From: Aldehydirespirator sp965203575
Lineage (GTDB): Bacteria; Actinomycetota; Acidimicrobiia; Acidimicrobiales; Aldehydirespiratoraceae
DNA length: 64,000 nt
Reading direction: 5' to 3'
Assembly (NCBI GenBank): GCA_965203575.1
Contig: OZ241894.1
Location: 3,100,001 to 3,164,000, forward strand
Shown: positions 26,200-34,145 of the stretch, one piece after another
Layout: every line of letters begins with the position of its first letter
Numbering within the stretch: the first letter of the stretch is position 1
The notes under the pieces: model-generated
The model's input: only the letters and a program-made list of their open reading frames with translations
The model's database searches: none
What the model was told of the DNA's origin: nothing
Translations under genes and position numbers: made by a program

Positions 26200-27144
26200 G
26201 TGTCAGAGGACATGAAGCACGACCAGTTCTTTGCAGAGTTCCTAACGAATCATGTCAATCTCAACCAGGCGAGACTCGACAATCTGGATGGGCATGTGAG
26301 CGCAGTCAGCGGCTACCTGGCCACCAACCTGGCGGGCTACCGGGGCGTGGAGCGGCAGGGCTCCTACGCCCTAGGCACCATCATCAAGCCCGTCCGGGAC
26401 GGCCAAGAGTACGATGCGGACCTGCTGCTCTTGATGGCACCCCGGCCCGGGCAAGGGGCTGCTGGCTACATCGAGGATGTCTACGCGTGCCTCCGCGGGC
26501 ACCAGCACTACCAGACGATCACGCACCGGAAGACTCGCTGCGTGATGCTGGACTACGCCGGCGACGTGCATCTGGATATCGTCCCGTGCATTGCCATCAA
26601 CGGCACCCAGTACATTTGCAATCGGGCCACCGGCGAGTTCGAGCCTACCGACGGCACCGGCTACCGGGACTGGTTCAATGGCAGGAACCGCGTGACTGGT
26701 GGGAACCTCAAGCACGTGACGCGCCTCCTGAAGCACATGCGCGACCACAAGGGGAACTTCACAGCGCCATCCGTGCTGCTGACCACGCTGATCGGCAACA
26801 GCGTGGGGGACGGGACTGGGGCGTTCGGTTCAGTACCCGATGCGCTGCACACGGTCACGAGCAGGATCGACTCCCTCCTGCAAGCCAATCCGCGCATGCC
26901 GGCCATCGCCAACCCGGCTCTTCCCGGTGAGGACTTCACACGAAAGTGGGATCAACGGAAGTACGGTCACTTCCGGGACATGTTCCACACATACACGCTC
27001 AGGGTCGGCGACGCCTACGGCGAACAGGCCCACAACGAGAGCATAAAGAAGTGGAGGGCCGTCTTCGGTGACGGCTTCGGCAAGCTGCGCCCGGCGGCTG
27101 TCACCGCCCGCGAGGTGCGCCCGCAGCCGCCCTGGGCGCGGTGA
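26200..27144 (+). CDS. CD-NTase, CBASS cyclic-nucleotide synthase
   Basis: A 314-residue nucleotidyltransferase of the cGAS/DncV-like superfamily. The active site reads ERQGSYALGT (G54-S55), then YDADLLLLM (D72, D74), with the third acid in VHLDIVP (D126). It should make a cyclic di- or trinucleotide after phage infection to activate CapV. Its C-terminus ends PPWAR; in E2- or E1/E2-containing CBASS the cyclase tail is the conjugation point. GTG 26200 is used as start; ATG 26212 is possible. The stop overlaps the next gene as GTGA. Confidence 0.9.
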   Translation: MSEDMKHDQFFAEFLTNHVNLNQARLDNLDGHVSAVSGYLATNLAGYRGVERQGSYALGTIIKPVRDGQEYDADLLLLMAPRPGQGAAGYIEDVYACLRGHQHYQTITHRKTRCVMLDYAGDVHLDIVPCIAINGTQYICNRATGEFEPTDGTGYRDWFNGRNRVTGGNLKHVTRLLKHMRDHKGNFTAPSVLLTTLIGNSVGDGTGAFGSVPDALHTVTSRIDSLLQANPRMPAIANPALPGEDFTRKWDQRKYGHFRDMFHTYTLRVGDAYGEQAHNESIKKWRAVFGDGFGKLRPAAVTAREVRPQPPWAR

Positions 27145-27812
27145 TCGTCGAGGAAGGCGACCTCCGCTGGTTGCGGGACGCCTTCCCGGGATTGTCATAC
27201 GACCCGAGCGCGAGGACGATCAGCGGGGATCTCGACTTCTGCGCCAGCTACGACTCCACAAGCGAACGCCTACGAATCGAGGGCGCAGCACAAGACCCTG
27301 CAGCCCAGCCGGAGAGGCGCATCTGCGATGCCTTCTCGGTGCGGATCGAACTAGACACGGTCGCCGACTCCGCTATTGATTGGCCCGCGGTCTATGAGTC
27401 GGGCGGAAGATGCGCTGAGATCGCCAAGGCTCTGGGGGTATCCGAGCTAGACCTTCACGTCAACACCGACGGAAGCTGCTGCCTCGGGATTCAGACTGAC
27501 CCTGGCCCGCATTCCCTAGAACGTTTCATCGATGAACTGGTCGTCCCGTTCTTCTATCGCATTGCCTACGCTGAGCGCTTCGGCATTGCTCGCGTGCGGC
27601 AGGATCTTTGGGATGAGTACCGGCACGGTGCTGATGGACTCCGCGATCGACTGCAGGATCTACCCTCCGCGCGTGTGGGGCGGAATAGCCCTTGTCCCTG
27701 CGGCAGCGGCCGCAAGCACAAGGCGTGCTGCCTCAGGACAAATGAGGATCGGCGCCGATCACTCAGGAACCGCCTGACGGCAATGTCAGACGGCGACGGC
27801 CGCCGCCCCTAG
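27141..27812 (+). CDS. E2-like protein with SEC-C zinc tail, CBASS ancillary factor
   Basis: A 223-residue protein coupled to the cyclase gene by a GTGA overlap. Residues about 60-170 fit a prokaryotic E2-like fold: FSVRIEL, WPAVYESGGRC, then LHVNTDGSCCLGI with H106 and candidate catalytic C114, and EYRHGADGLRD after a helical FIDELVVPFFYRIAY. The C-terminus has a SEC-C motif, NSPCPCGSGRKHKACC (C185, C187, C196, C197), which binds zinc. No E1 or JAB deconjugase is present, so this looks like a type II short or E2-type CBASS. The E2 call rests on motif memory. Another cyclase partner is the main alternative. Confidence 0.68.
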   Translation: MIVEEGDLRWLRDAFPGLSYDPSARTISGDLDFCASYDSTSERLRIEGAAQDPAAQPERRICDAFSVRIELDTVADSAIDWPAVYESGGRCAEIAKALGVSELDLHVNTDGSCCLGIQTDPGPHSLERFIDELVVPFFYRIAYAERFGIARVRQDLWDEYRHGADGLRDRLQDLPSARVGRNSPCPCGSGRKHKACCLRTNEDRRRSLRNRLTAMSDGDGRRP

Positions 27813-27816
27813 TGAT

Positions 27817-27839
27817 GGGAACTACATACCTGAGTAACC
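27817..27839 (+). repeat. Left inverted repeat of a possible insertion-sequence end
   Basis: A 23-bp sequence starting GGGAACTACATACCTG. Its complement recurs at 29535-29557 with one mismatch, and a poorer copy lies at 29491-29513. The pair flanks the trypsin-like lipoprotein gene. No transposase lies between them. Confidence 0.6.
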
Positions 27840-28061
27840 AGGTGTCGGCTCCGGCGCGGTCGTCCTGCTGCATAAGCCGCCACTCATCGGGCCGACTTCG
27901 GTGGGAGTGTCCAACACCGAACGGGCCACACTCTCAGGCGAATCCGGGATCGGCTCCGGCAGCTCCCTGCGCTTCTGGCGTTTTGTCGCAGCCACACAAT
28001 GCACCAACCATCCGGGAACCCCGGTGGGTGGAACAGTGGCGCTTGCGGTTCGAATCGAGGA

Positions 28062-29315
28062 TCAGCAGTCAGGCAGTTCGGGCCAGTTGCCCTCGAGGGC
28101 GAACTCAGCGATGTAGGAGGAGCGACCGATGACGGCTACGACTGTCAGCGCGTCGATGTCGACGGTGCCAGCGGGAAGTTGGCGGAATGCGTCAACGTGC
28201 GCTTCAAGGGTGGCGTGCGCCTCAAGGTCAGTGCGGATGGATAGTTCGTGCCTGTCAGGGTCGTAACTGCCCCAGCCGACCGTGCCGGACACGGCCGCTT
28301 CAACCTGGTATGTCACCATGGTTAGGGGCCAGTGGCGGCGCAGCTTCGGGTCGGCTGGCGGGTTCGTCGCTGGGTCCAGCCGGAAGATCGTCCATGCGAA
28401 GCCGTGCAGTGTGCCGCAGTCAATGCCGAAGCGGTGAGTTGCGGATTCGTCGAGTGACAGAGTTTCAATGCCCACAAGCTTGGTGCCGTCATAGTTGGGG
28501 GCCACGTACGTCTGCCATTCGCCCCGCTGGGGTGCGGGTCGCTGTGTCGTCACCGGTGCGGGTCGCTGTGTCGTCACCGGTGGCGGGGAGTGGCTTCCGC
28601 CCAGTTCGCCGACGCGTCGTCGTAGGGTGGGCTCGGCCACCGCATAGTTCAACCCGACCGCATCGTCGCGGCTCGATACGTTCATTCCGATGACGTCGCC
28701 GCACTCGTTCAGCAGCGGCCCACCGCTGTTGCCGGGATTGATCGCGGCGTCGGTCAAGATCACGTCGTCGAGTCCGGCATAGAACTCGATCCGTGAGATG
28801 ATCCCCCGTGAGATCGACGCCACCGCAGCGTCATAGAGAGGGAACCCCACCGCGTAGGCCTGATGGCCGGGCCCGATCTCTGACAGGTCACCGAACTCCA
28901 GGGCCGCGGGCGCTGACGACGTGGATAGCAGAGCCGTGTCCCCCGCAGCGTCAGTGCCTGAGACGATGGCCGGTATCGATCTACCGCTGAGATGCAACGT
29001 CACCGAGGAGAGGTCCGACACGACATGCTCGGCGGTGAGCCACTGTCCGCCGCCGAGATGGAACGCCGTTCCGGTCCCGGAGCTGGTCTTGACCTGCCAC
29101 ACCGATCCCAGCACGCCGTCGGCGTGATCGGAGAAATCGCACTCCAGATAGGCGACCGGGACCGCCTCCAGTTCAGCGACCGGCTGAGGTGTGACCACGG
29201 CCTCCACGGCACTCACACCTTCAGCGGGATCAGAGGACGACTCGGGGTCAGAGGACGACTGTTCGTAGCAGCCCACCACCAACAGCGCCGCAACGGTCCA
29301 ACACAGCATCCGCAT
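28062..29315 (-). CDS. Trypsin-like serine protease, lipoprotein
   Basis: A 417-residue secreted protease. The start at 29315 gives MRMLCWTVAALLVVGC, a signal peptide with lipobox VVGC, so it should be anchored to the outer face of the membrane. The chymotrypsin-fold triad is visible: His in TAEHVVSD, Asp in AAGDTALLS and Ser in NPGNSGGPLL, as in DegP/HtrA-like enzymes but without PDZ. A short tandem repeat PPVTTQRPAPVTTQRPAP links to a C-terminal domain of about 150 residues of unknown type. It lies between inverted repeats and next to the CBASS operon, and its role there is unknown. Confidence 0.85.
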   Translation of the reverse strand: MRMLCWTVAALLVVGCYEQSSSDPESSSDPAEGVSAVEAVVTPQPVAELEAVPVAYLECDFSDHADGVLGSVWQVKTSSGTGTAFHLGGGQWLTAEHVVSDLSSVTLHLSGRSIPAIVSGTDAAGDTALLSTSSAPAALEFGDLSEIGPGHQAYAVGFPLYDAAVASISRGIISRIEFYAGLDDVILTDAAINPGNSGGPLLNECGDVIGMNVSSRDDAVGLNYAVAEPTLRRRVGELGGSHSPPPVTTQRPAPVTTQRPAPQRGEWQTYVAPNYDGTKLVGIETLSLDESATHRFGIDCGTLHGFAWTIFRLDPATNPPADPKLRRHWPLTMVTYQVEAAVSGTVGWGSYDPDRHELSIRTDLEAHATLEAHVDAFRQLPAGTVDIDALTVVAVIGRSSYIAEFALEGNWPELPDC

Positions 29316-29490
29316 TGACACCGTGGTGGCTCCCTCCCTGCACATGACCAGCACGACAATACTCCTAGAGCGCGCCCACAAGTCAGGTTCGTCGTGATGA
29401 CGGCGATCACTGAAACTGTGCTCGCCCTATGAGAACGAGACGGTCTGCTCGGATGGGTGGGCACGACTCCGAGCACACCTCAAAAACGAC

Positions 29491-29513
29491 GGTCACTCAG
29501 GTATGTAGGTCTC
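29491..29513 (-). repeat. Second, weaker copy of the insertion-sequence-end repeat
   Basis: Read leftwards it contains CTACATACCTGAGTGACC, matching the repeat at 29535-29557 apart from a few bases. The two copies are 44 bp apart in the same orientation. Multiple internal copies near an end are a feature of IS21-type transposase binding sites. Confidence 0.5.
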
Positions 29514-29534
29514 GCTCTGTGGGCAGGTATAGGC

Positions 29535-29557
29535 GGTTACTCAGGCATGTAGTTCCC
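29535..29557 (-). repeat. Right inverted repeat of a possible insertion-sequence end
   Basis: The complement reads GGGAACTACATGCCTGAGTA and continues to 23 bases, matching the left repeat at 27817-27839 at 22 of 23 positions. Together they bound a 1.7-kb segment holding only the protease gene. Confidence 0.6.
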
Positions 29558-29627
29558 CTAGAGAACGGCACCTGCCAACTCGGGAGCCCCATCAACGCCG
29601 AAGTGCCGAGAGCCGACGTGAACTCGG

Positions 29628-29712
29628 TGCGGACGGGGGGATTCGAACCCCCACACCCTTGTGGGTACTGGGACCTAAACCCAGCGCGTCTGCCAGATTC
29701 CGCCACGTCCGC
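29628..29712 (-). tRNA. tRNA-Leu (anticodon UAG)
   Basis: The leftward sequence starts GCGGACGTGGCGGAATCTGG and folds as a class II tRNA. The acceptor stem GCGGACG pairs with CGTCCGC. The anticodon loop TTTAGGT sits between CTGGG and CCCAG, giving UAG. A variable arm (TACCCACAAGGGTGT) and T-arm GGGGGTTCGAATCCCCC are present. The discriminator is A and CCA is not encoded. Its 3' end faces the CBASS/protease block. Confidence 0.97.
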
Positions 29713-29746
29713 GAGTCCCGTCAGGGTATCCCGCGGCCGGCGGCCG

Positions 29747-30940
29747 TCAGGTTCGCAGGATGGGGTTGCGCTCCGAGTGGTGCCGTGCGGCCGGGTCGGG
29801 CCGCTTGGGTGGGGGTCGGAGTTCGTGGTGGCCGTTGCGCTTGTTCAGTTCCCATCCGTCGTCGTGGATGAGGTGGTGGCAGCGCTCACACAGCAGGGCG
29901 AGGTTGTCGATGTCGGTGGGTCCGCCCCGGCTGAACCACTCGATGTGGTGGGGCTCACCCGCATCGGCGGGTGCTGCGCAGTTGACGCAGCCGCCGTCGC
30001 GGGCTGCTAGCACGATGCGCTGGCCGAAGCTGGCGTCGCGTTGGGATCGTCCCAGCCACAGCGGATCGCCCTCGGTGTTGAAGATCGCGGGCAGGATCTT
30101 GGCTTGTGCGGCCAGCTCGGCGATCCGGTCAGCGGCGACGGGCAGGCCGTCGTCATAGCGCAGGTCTCGCAGTTCGCGGGCGACGATGTCGTAGTCGGCG
30201 ATCATCAGCAGGGTGGTCTTGGGGGGCCGGTGGGGGCCCTCGCCGGTGATCAGGTTGACCAGCGCGTCGGCGCGGCGCTGCTGGGAGGTGAGCCCCTTGA
30301 TGGGGCCGGACCCATAGACGGTGGCGCCCGTGCGGTAGGTGCGCACCATGGCGTTGAAGGCCAGGCTGACGCGCTTGCCGTCGTCGGCATCGAAATAGGC
30401 CGACAGCCGCCACGACCCGTCGGGGTCCTGAACCAGCGACGCCCACCGGTTCTCGTGCTGGCGGTTGCGCTCCTCAGATGACACGCCCGGCTTCATCACG
30501 CTGCGGGTCATGCGGGCGAACATGTCCACCGGATAGCCCCGGGCCATCTCCAACAGAGCCAGCTCATCGCAATGGTCAGGATCAGCCGCCACCCGAGCGA
30601 TCACCCGAGCATGACCCGCGGTGATCTCCCCGGCGCGCCAAGCCTCCACCGTCGACGGGAACTCAGCCAGCGACGCGGCCAGCTCGGTGTCCGCGGTCGC
30701 CTTGCGGGCCGACAGGTGCAGCCGCTCGCGCATCATCGCCGCCACAACCCTGCCCCCATCACGGCGATGCATCTCCGCAGCCGTCTCGGCCAGCATCGCC
30801 TCCACCCGCGACCGCTCCCGACCCAACGCGGTCATCCGCTCGACCAACTCGTCGTCACTGAGAGCCGCGACCTCTACATCGCTGGCCCACACCGCACCTG
30901 TCGCGGCGTCGGTGCTGGCCGACTCGATCCCTGACTCCAT
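29747..30940 (-). CDS. HNH endonuclease with DUF222 (13E12 repeat family)
   Basis: A 397-residue member of the actinobacterial 13E12/DUF222 family. The long helical DUF222 part (about 20-270) includes ELVERMTALGRERSRVEAML and WRAGEITAGHARVIARVAAD. The C-terminal HNH nuclease has DGGCVNCAAPADAGEPHHIE, then WFSRGGPTDIDNLALLCERC and HHLIHDDGWEL. These proteins are often multi-copy and mobile; their biological role is unsettled. The ATG at 30940 is chosen over a TTG ten codons upstream. It follows tRNA-Leu on the same strand order and diverges from clpP. Confidence 0.9.
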   Translation of the reverse strand: MESGIESASTDAATGAVWASDVEVAALSDDELVERMTALGRERSRVEAMLAETAAEMHRRDGGRVVAAMMRERLHLSARKATADTELAASLAEFPSTVEAWRAGEITAGHARVIARVAADPDHCDELALLEMARGYPVDMFARMTRSVMKPGVSSEERNRQHENRWASLVQDPDGSWRLSAYFDADDGKRVSLAFNAMVRTYRTGATVYGSGPIKGLTSQQRRADALVNLITGEGPHRPPKTTLLMIADYDIVARELRDLRYDDGLPVAADRIAELAAQAKILPAIFNTEGDPLWLGRSQRDASFGQRIVLAARDGGCVNCAAPADAGEPHHIEWFSRGGPTDIDNLALLCERCHHLIHDDGWELNKRNGHHELRPPPKRPDPAARHHSERNPILRT

Positions 30941-31060
30941 GCCTGCCACATTAGGAAGGAGGTGTGACAAATATCTCTGAAAATAGACAAAAAATCAGAA
31001 AAAGTCATTGCAAATCCTGCACGGGCCGGATCACCAGGAAGCACCGGTAGCCTCATCTCC

Positions 31061-31690
31061 ATGACGTCGCATTCACCGCCGCCCCGGCTCCGTCCCGATC
31101 CCGGCGAGGTCGGCTTCGAAACTCCGACCACCGCCGCCAACCGCCACAGCGAGGTGTACAACCGGCTGCTGCAGGACCGCATCGTGGTGCTGGGCTCGGA
31201 CGTCAACGACGAGATCGCCAACTTCATCATGGCCCAGCTGCTGTACCTGGAGGGCCAGGACGCCAGCAGGCCGATCTGGCTGTACATCAACAGCCCCGGC
31301 GGCTCGGTCACGTCCGGCATGGCCATCTACGACACCATGCAGTTCATCCAGCCCGAAGTGGGCACCATCTGCATCGGCCTCGGGGCGTCGATGGGGCAGT
31401 TCCTGCTGTGCGCGGGGGCTCCCGGCAAGCGCTACGCCCTGCCCCACGCCCGGATCATGATGCACCAGCCCCTCGGTGGCGTTCGGGGCCAGGCCACCGA
31501 CATCGCCATCCAGGCCGAGCAGATGGCCTACACCAAGAAGCTCCTGCAGGAGCGCATCGCCCACCACACCGGCCAGACCGTCGAGCAGATCGAGGCCGAC
31601 TCCGACCGCGACCGGTGGTTCACCGCGTCGGAGGCCATGGACTACGGCATCATCGACCACGTCATCGTCAAGCGCGGCGAGATGCTCTAG
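31061..31690 (+). CDS. clpP: ATP-dependent Clp protease proteolytic subunit
   Basis: A 209-residue ClpP. The catalytic triad is S110 (GLGASMGQFLL), H135 (ARIMMHQPLGG) and D184 (EADSDRDRWF), with correct spacing. It forms the chambered protease that works with ClpX or ClpA/C-type unfoldases. The N-terminal 25 residues (Pro-rich) probably act as a propeptide. The gene stands alone, not beside clpX or a second clpP, and ends at a predicted hairpin terminator. The upstream 100 bases are unusually AT-rich for this genome. Confidence 0.96.
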   Translation: MTSHSPPPRLRPDPGEVGFETPTTAANRHSEVYNRLLQDRIVVLGSDVNDEIANFIMAQLLYLEGQDASRPIWLYINSPGGSVTSGMAIYDTMQFIQPEVGTICIGLGASMGQFLLCAGAPGKRYALPHARIMMHQPLGGVRGQATDIAIQAEQMAYTKKLLQERIAHHTGQTVEQIEADSDRDRWFTASEAMDYGIIDHVIVKRGEML

Positions 31691-31704
31691 GGCGCCGCCA
31701 GCCG

Positions 31705-31751
31705 AACTTCCGGCGGCAGGGCGCGACTATTAGCCCTAACGGCCGGAAGTT
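31705..31751. terminator. Nested inverted repeat between clpP and rpe
   Basis: AACTTCCGGC (31705-31714) pairs perfectly with GCCGGAAGTT (31742-31751). Inside it AGGGC (31718-31722) pairs with GCCCT (31733-31737). It lies between two convergent stop codons, so it may terminate both transcripts. No T-tract is present. Confidence 0.55.
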
Positions 31752-31772
31752 GGATCGCTCACAGGCAGCGGC

Positions 31773-32432
31773 CTACTCAGACGCCGCGGACAGCTCCTTG
31801 ATGGCGATGGCCGGGCCCTCGGGGTGGCCGAACACCGCGGATCCGGCCACCAGAACGTTCGCCCCGGCCCCGACCGCGGCAGGAGCAGTCGCCGCCGTGA
31901 TGCCTCCGTCGACCTCCAGGTCGATGTCGCGGCCCGAGTCCTCGATCATCCGGCGCACCGCCGCGATCTTCGACTCGACCGAGGCGATGTAGCGCTGACC
32001 GCCGAAGCCGGGGTTGACCGTCATCACCAGCACCTCGTCGATCATCGGGATCACTTCGGAGATGCTCGACGCCGGAGTGTGGGGGTTGAGCACCACGCCG
32101 CAGCGGGCGCCGGCCTCGGAGATGGCGGCCAGCGAGCGGTGCAGGTGCGGGCAGGTCTCGGCATGGATCAGCACCGTGTCGCAGCCTGCCTCGATGTAGA
32201 GGGGGGCCAGCTCGTCGGGCTTCACCACCATGAGGTGGGCCTCAAAATGCAGGTCCACCAGCGGCCGGCAGGCCGCCACCACGTCGGGTCCGAAGGTGAG
32301 GTTGGGCACGAACACCCCGTCCATCACGTCCCAGTGGACCCGATGGGCCCCCGCCTCGGCGATGGCCCGGCACTCCTCGCCCAGGCGTGAGGCATCGGCC
32401 GCCAGCACCGAAGGCGCTATCTCCACAGCCAC
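31773..32432 (-). CDS. rpe: Ribulose-phosphate 3-epimerase
   Basis: A 219-residue TIM-barrel enzyme of the pentose phosphate pathway that interconverts ribulose-5-phosphate and xylulose-5-phosphate. Family blocks are APSVLAADASRLGEE, HWDVMDGVFVPNLTFGP, FEAHLMV, VLVMTVNPGFGGQRYI and DLEVDGGI. All metal-binding His and Asp residues are present. It converges on clpP with a hairpin between. A dispersed repeat copy and an IS256-type element lie upstream of its start, so its promoter must lie within or very near the repeat. Confidence 0.96.
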   Translation of the reverse strand: MAVEIAPSVLAADASRLGEECRAIAEAGAHRVHWDVMDGVFVPNLTFGPDVVAACRPLVDLHFEAHLMVVKPDELAPLYIEAGCDTVLIHAETCPHLHRSLAAISEAGARCGVVLNPHTPASSISEVIPMIDEVLVMTVNPGFGGQRYIASVESKIAAVRRMIEDSGRDIDLEVDGGITAATAPAAVGAGANVLVAGSAVFGHPEGPAIAIKELSAASE

Positions 32433-32472
32433 GCTTGAACCCTAACCGCGCCGGGCCCGGCCGGGGAGCCCA

Positions 32473-32561
32473 GAGGCCGAGCGGATAGGCGCACGAATCC
32501 AGTCCATACGGGCGAGGCCGTGGCCCGAGCGGCCCGTGAGCGCAGCGAACAAGAGCGGGAA
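32473..32561 (+). repeat. Dispersed repeat family, copy 2 (89 bp)
   Basis: Begins GAGGCCGAGCGGA, has a different 25-base middle, and ends with GGCCCGAGCGGCCCGTGAGC followed by GCAGCGAACAAGAGCGGGAA. It lies 40 bases upstream of the rpe start. The IS256-type element entered five bases after its end. Confidence 0.8.
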
Positions 32562-32573
32562 ACACCCCGCCCC

Positions 32574-34016
32574 GGTGGCGTCCCATCGCCGGTGTAATAG
32601 CAGCAGGGGCGTAGGTTCCTTCGAGAACCTCAACTCAAGAAGGAGACCTACGCCCGTGCCAACACGAGTATCGCCCACAGAAGCTGTCCGCGCCGAGATC
32701 GACGAGCTGTTCGGCTCGGGCCGCGACATCGCCGAGGTCCTCGAGGAGGTGATGCGCCTGTCGGCGCGGCTTGTGTTGCAGCAGGTCCTCGAGGACGAGG
32801 TCACTTCCTGGCTGGGCCGGGGCTGGAACTCCCGCGCCGGCGGAGAGCGCGCCGGGCAGCGCAACGGCTACGGAGACGTGGCGGTCAAGACCACCGCGGG
32901 GCCCGTGGCGCTGCGCCGCCCGAAGCTGCGCAACACCACCGAGGCGTTCGCGTCGCAGCTGCTGGGCAAGGGCGTGGTGCGCTCTGAGCCGCTGGAAGCG
33001 CTGGTCGTCTCGGCGTGGGTGCGGGGCCTGTCAGACCGCGACATCGAGGCCCTGCTGGCGGAGGCGCTGGGCCCTGAGGCCGCGCTGTCGAAGTCCACCG
33101 CCAGCCGGATCTGCGCCCGGCTGCGAGACGAGTTCGACACGTTCCGCGGCCGCGACCTCTCCGACGTCGAGCTGGACTACCTGTTCCTCGACGGGTCGCA
33201 CTTCAAGATGCACGACGGATCGCGCGCCGAGCCGGTGCTGGTCGCCTACGGCATCACCACCCTCGGCCGGCCGGTGCTGTTGGCCGTCGAGCCCGGCGGC
33301 GACGAGTCCTATGACGCCTGGGCCGGCTTCCTCGCCGACCTCACACACCGGGGCCTCAGGCCGCCGCTGCTGGTCATCTCAGACGGCGCGGCCGGCCTCA
33401 TCGGAGCCATCGAGACCAAGATGCCGCAGTCGCTGCGCCAGCGGTGCCTGATCCACCGCTGCCGCAACATCATGGCCAAGGTCCCCGCCGGGCGCCGCGA
33501 CGAGCTCAAGGCTGCGTTCTGGGAGATCTTCGACCCCACAGACGACATCTGCCCCGGCGACGGGGCGGTGCGCCACGCCCAGGCCGGCATCGACGGCTTC
33601 GCCCGCCGCTACGACAGCGAGTTCCCCGCCGCCGTGCGCTGCCTGCTCAGCGACCGCCAGGCGCTCACCGCGCACCTGCGGTTCCCAACCGAGCACTGGC
33701 GCAGGATCCGCCACACCAACCTGATCGAGCGCACCTTCGGCGAGACCCGCCGAAGAGTCAAAGTCATCGGCCGGCTCCCCGGCGAAGCCAGCTGCCTCAC
33801 ACTGGTATGGGCCGTGCTCGACCGGGCCTCAGCGGGCTGGCGCGGACTCACCTACACCCCCGCCATCGCCCGAGCGCTCACCGAGCTCCGCCACCAACTC
33901 CACCGACCCGCCCACACCCACACCGACCAGCCCCACCGCACCGTCACAATCGCCGCCTAACATGACCCCCGGAACCTGCGCCCCAACCGCTATTACACCC
34001 AATCTGGGACGCCACC
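32574..34016 (+). mobile_element. IS256-family insertion sequence with 8-bp target duplication
   Basis: The outer ends are GGTGGCGTCCCA (32574-32585) and its exact complement (34005-34016). After five unmatched bases, a 29-bp inner repeat (32591-32619 against 33971-33999) matches at 25 positions. The flanks are the direct repeat CCCGCCCC (32566-32573 and 34017-34024). The element is 1443 bp long with one transposase gene. The clean duplication suggests a fairly recent insertion. Confidence 0.92.
32656..33960 (+). CDS. IS256-family transposase
   Basis: A 434-residue mutator-type transposase. The DDE residues are D179 (LFLDGSHFK), D243 (ISDGAAGL) and E359 (HTNLIERTFGE), with the CLIHR motif at 264-268. 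The N-terminal part (GERAGQRNGYGDVAVKTTAG) matches the family. It starts at GTG 32656 after AGGAGA; a longer upstream frame runs into the inverted repeat and the dispersed repeat and is not used. No internal stop is seen. Confidence 0.93.
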   Translation: MPTRVSPTEAVRAEIDELFGSGRDIAEVLEEVMRLSARLVLQQVLEDEVTSWLGRGWNSRAGGERAGQRNGYGDVAVKTTAGPVALRRPKLRNTTEAFASQLLGKGVVRSEPLEALVVSAWVRGLSDRDIEALLAEALGPEAALSKSTASRICARLRDEFDTFRGRDLSDVELDYLFLDGSHFKMHDGSRAEPVLVAYGITTLGRPVLLAVEPGGDESYDAWAGFLADLTHRGLRPPLLVISDGAAGLIGAIETKMPQSLRQRCLIHRCRNIMAKVPAGRRDELKAAFWEIFDPTDDICPGDGAVRHAQAGIDGFARRYDSEFPAAVRCLLSDRQALTAHLRFPTEHWRRIRHTNLIERTFGETRRRVKVIGRLPGEASCLTLVWAVLDRASAGWRGLTYTPAIARALTELRHQLHRPAHTHTDQPHRTVTIAA

Positions 34017-34145
34017 CCCGCCCCGACGCGAGACGCCTTCGCCTATCCGCGGGGTCCCTCCATCGCAGCCGCCGCCGGTTCACCGAACAGGAGCCGATCG
34101 GAGAGGGGTGGTCGCTATCGCTGATCGCGCCGATACCGTCGCCTC

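Larger units (their letters stand above)
29316..29627. other. Intergenic region with insertion-sequence-end repeats
   Basis: About 310 bases between the protease gene and tRNA-Leu. Apart from the two repeats described at 29491 and 29535 it holds no supported gene. It borders the tRNA 3' end, a common integration point. Confidence 0.5.

Noticed and set aside
28030..28065. GGTTCGAATC, a T-loop-like sequence that might be a tRNA remnant or attachment site
   Set aside because: The flanks do not pair, and it does not match the 3' end of the nearby tRNA-Leu.
28525..28580. A short direct repeat (GTGCGGGTCGCTGTGTCGTC twice), considered as a CRISPR-like or regulatory repeat
   Set aside because: It encodes the tandem VTTQRPAP linker of the protease, so it is an ordinary protein repeat; no CRISPR array was found in the window.
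32536..32655. An N-terminal extension of the IS256 transposase
   Set aside because: These 40 codons lie in the dispersed repeat and the IS inverted repeat; AGGAGA supports the GTG at 32656.
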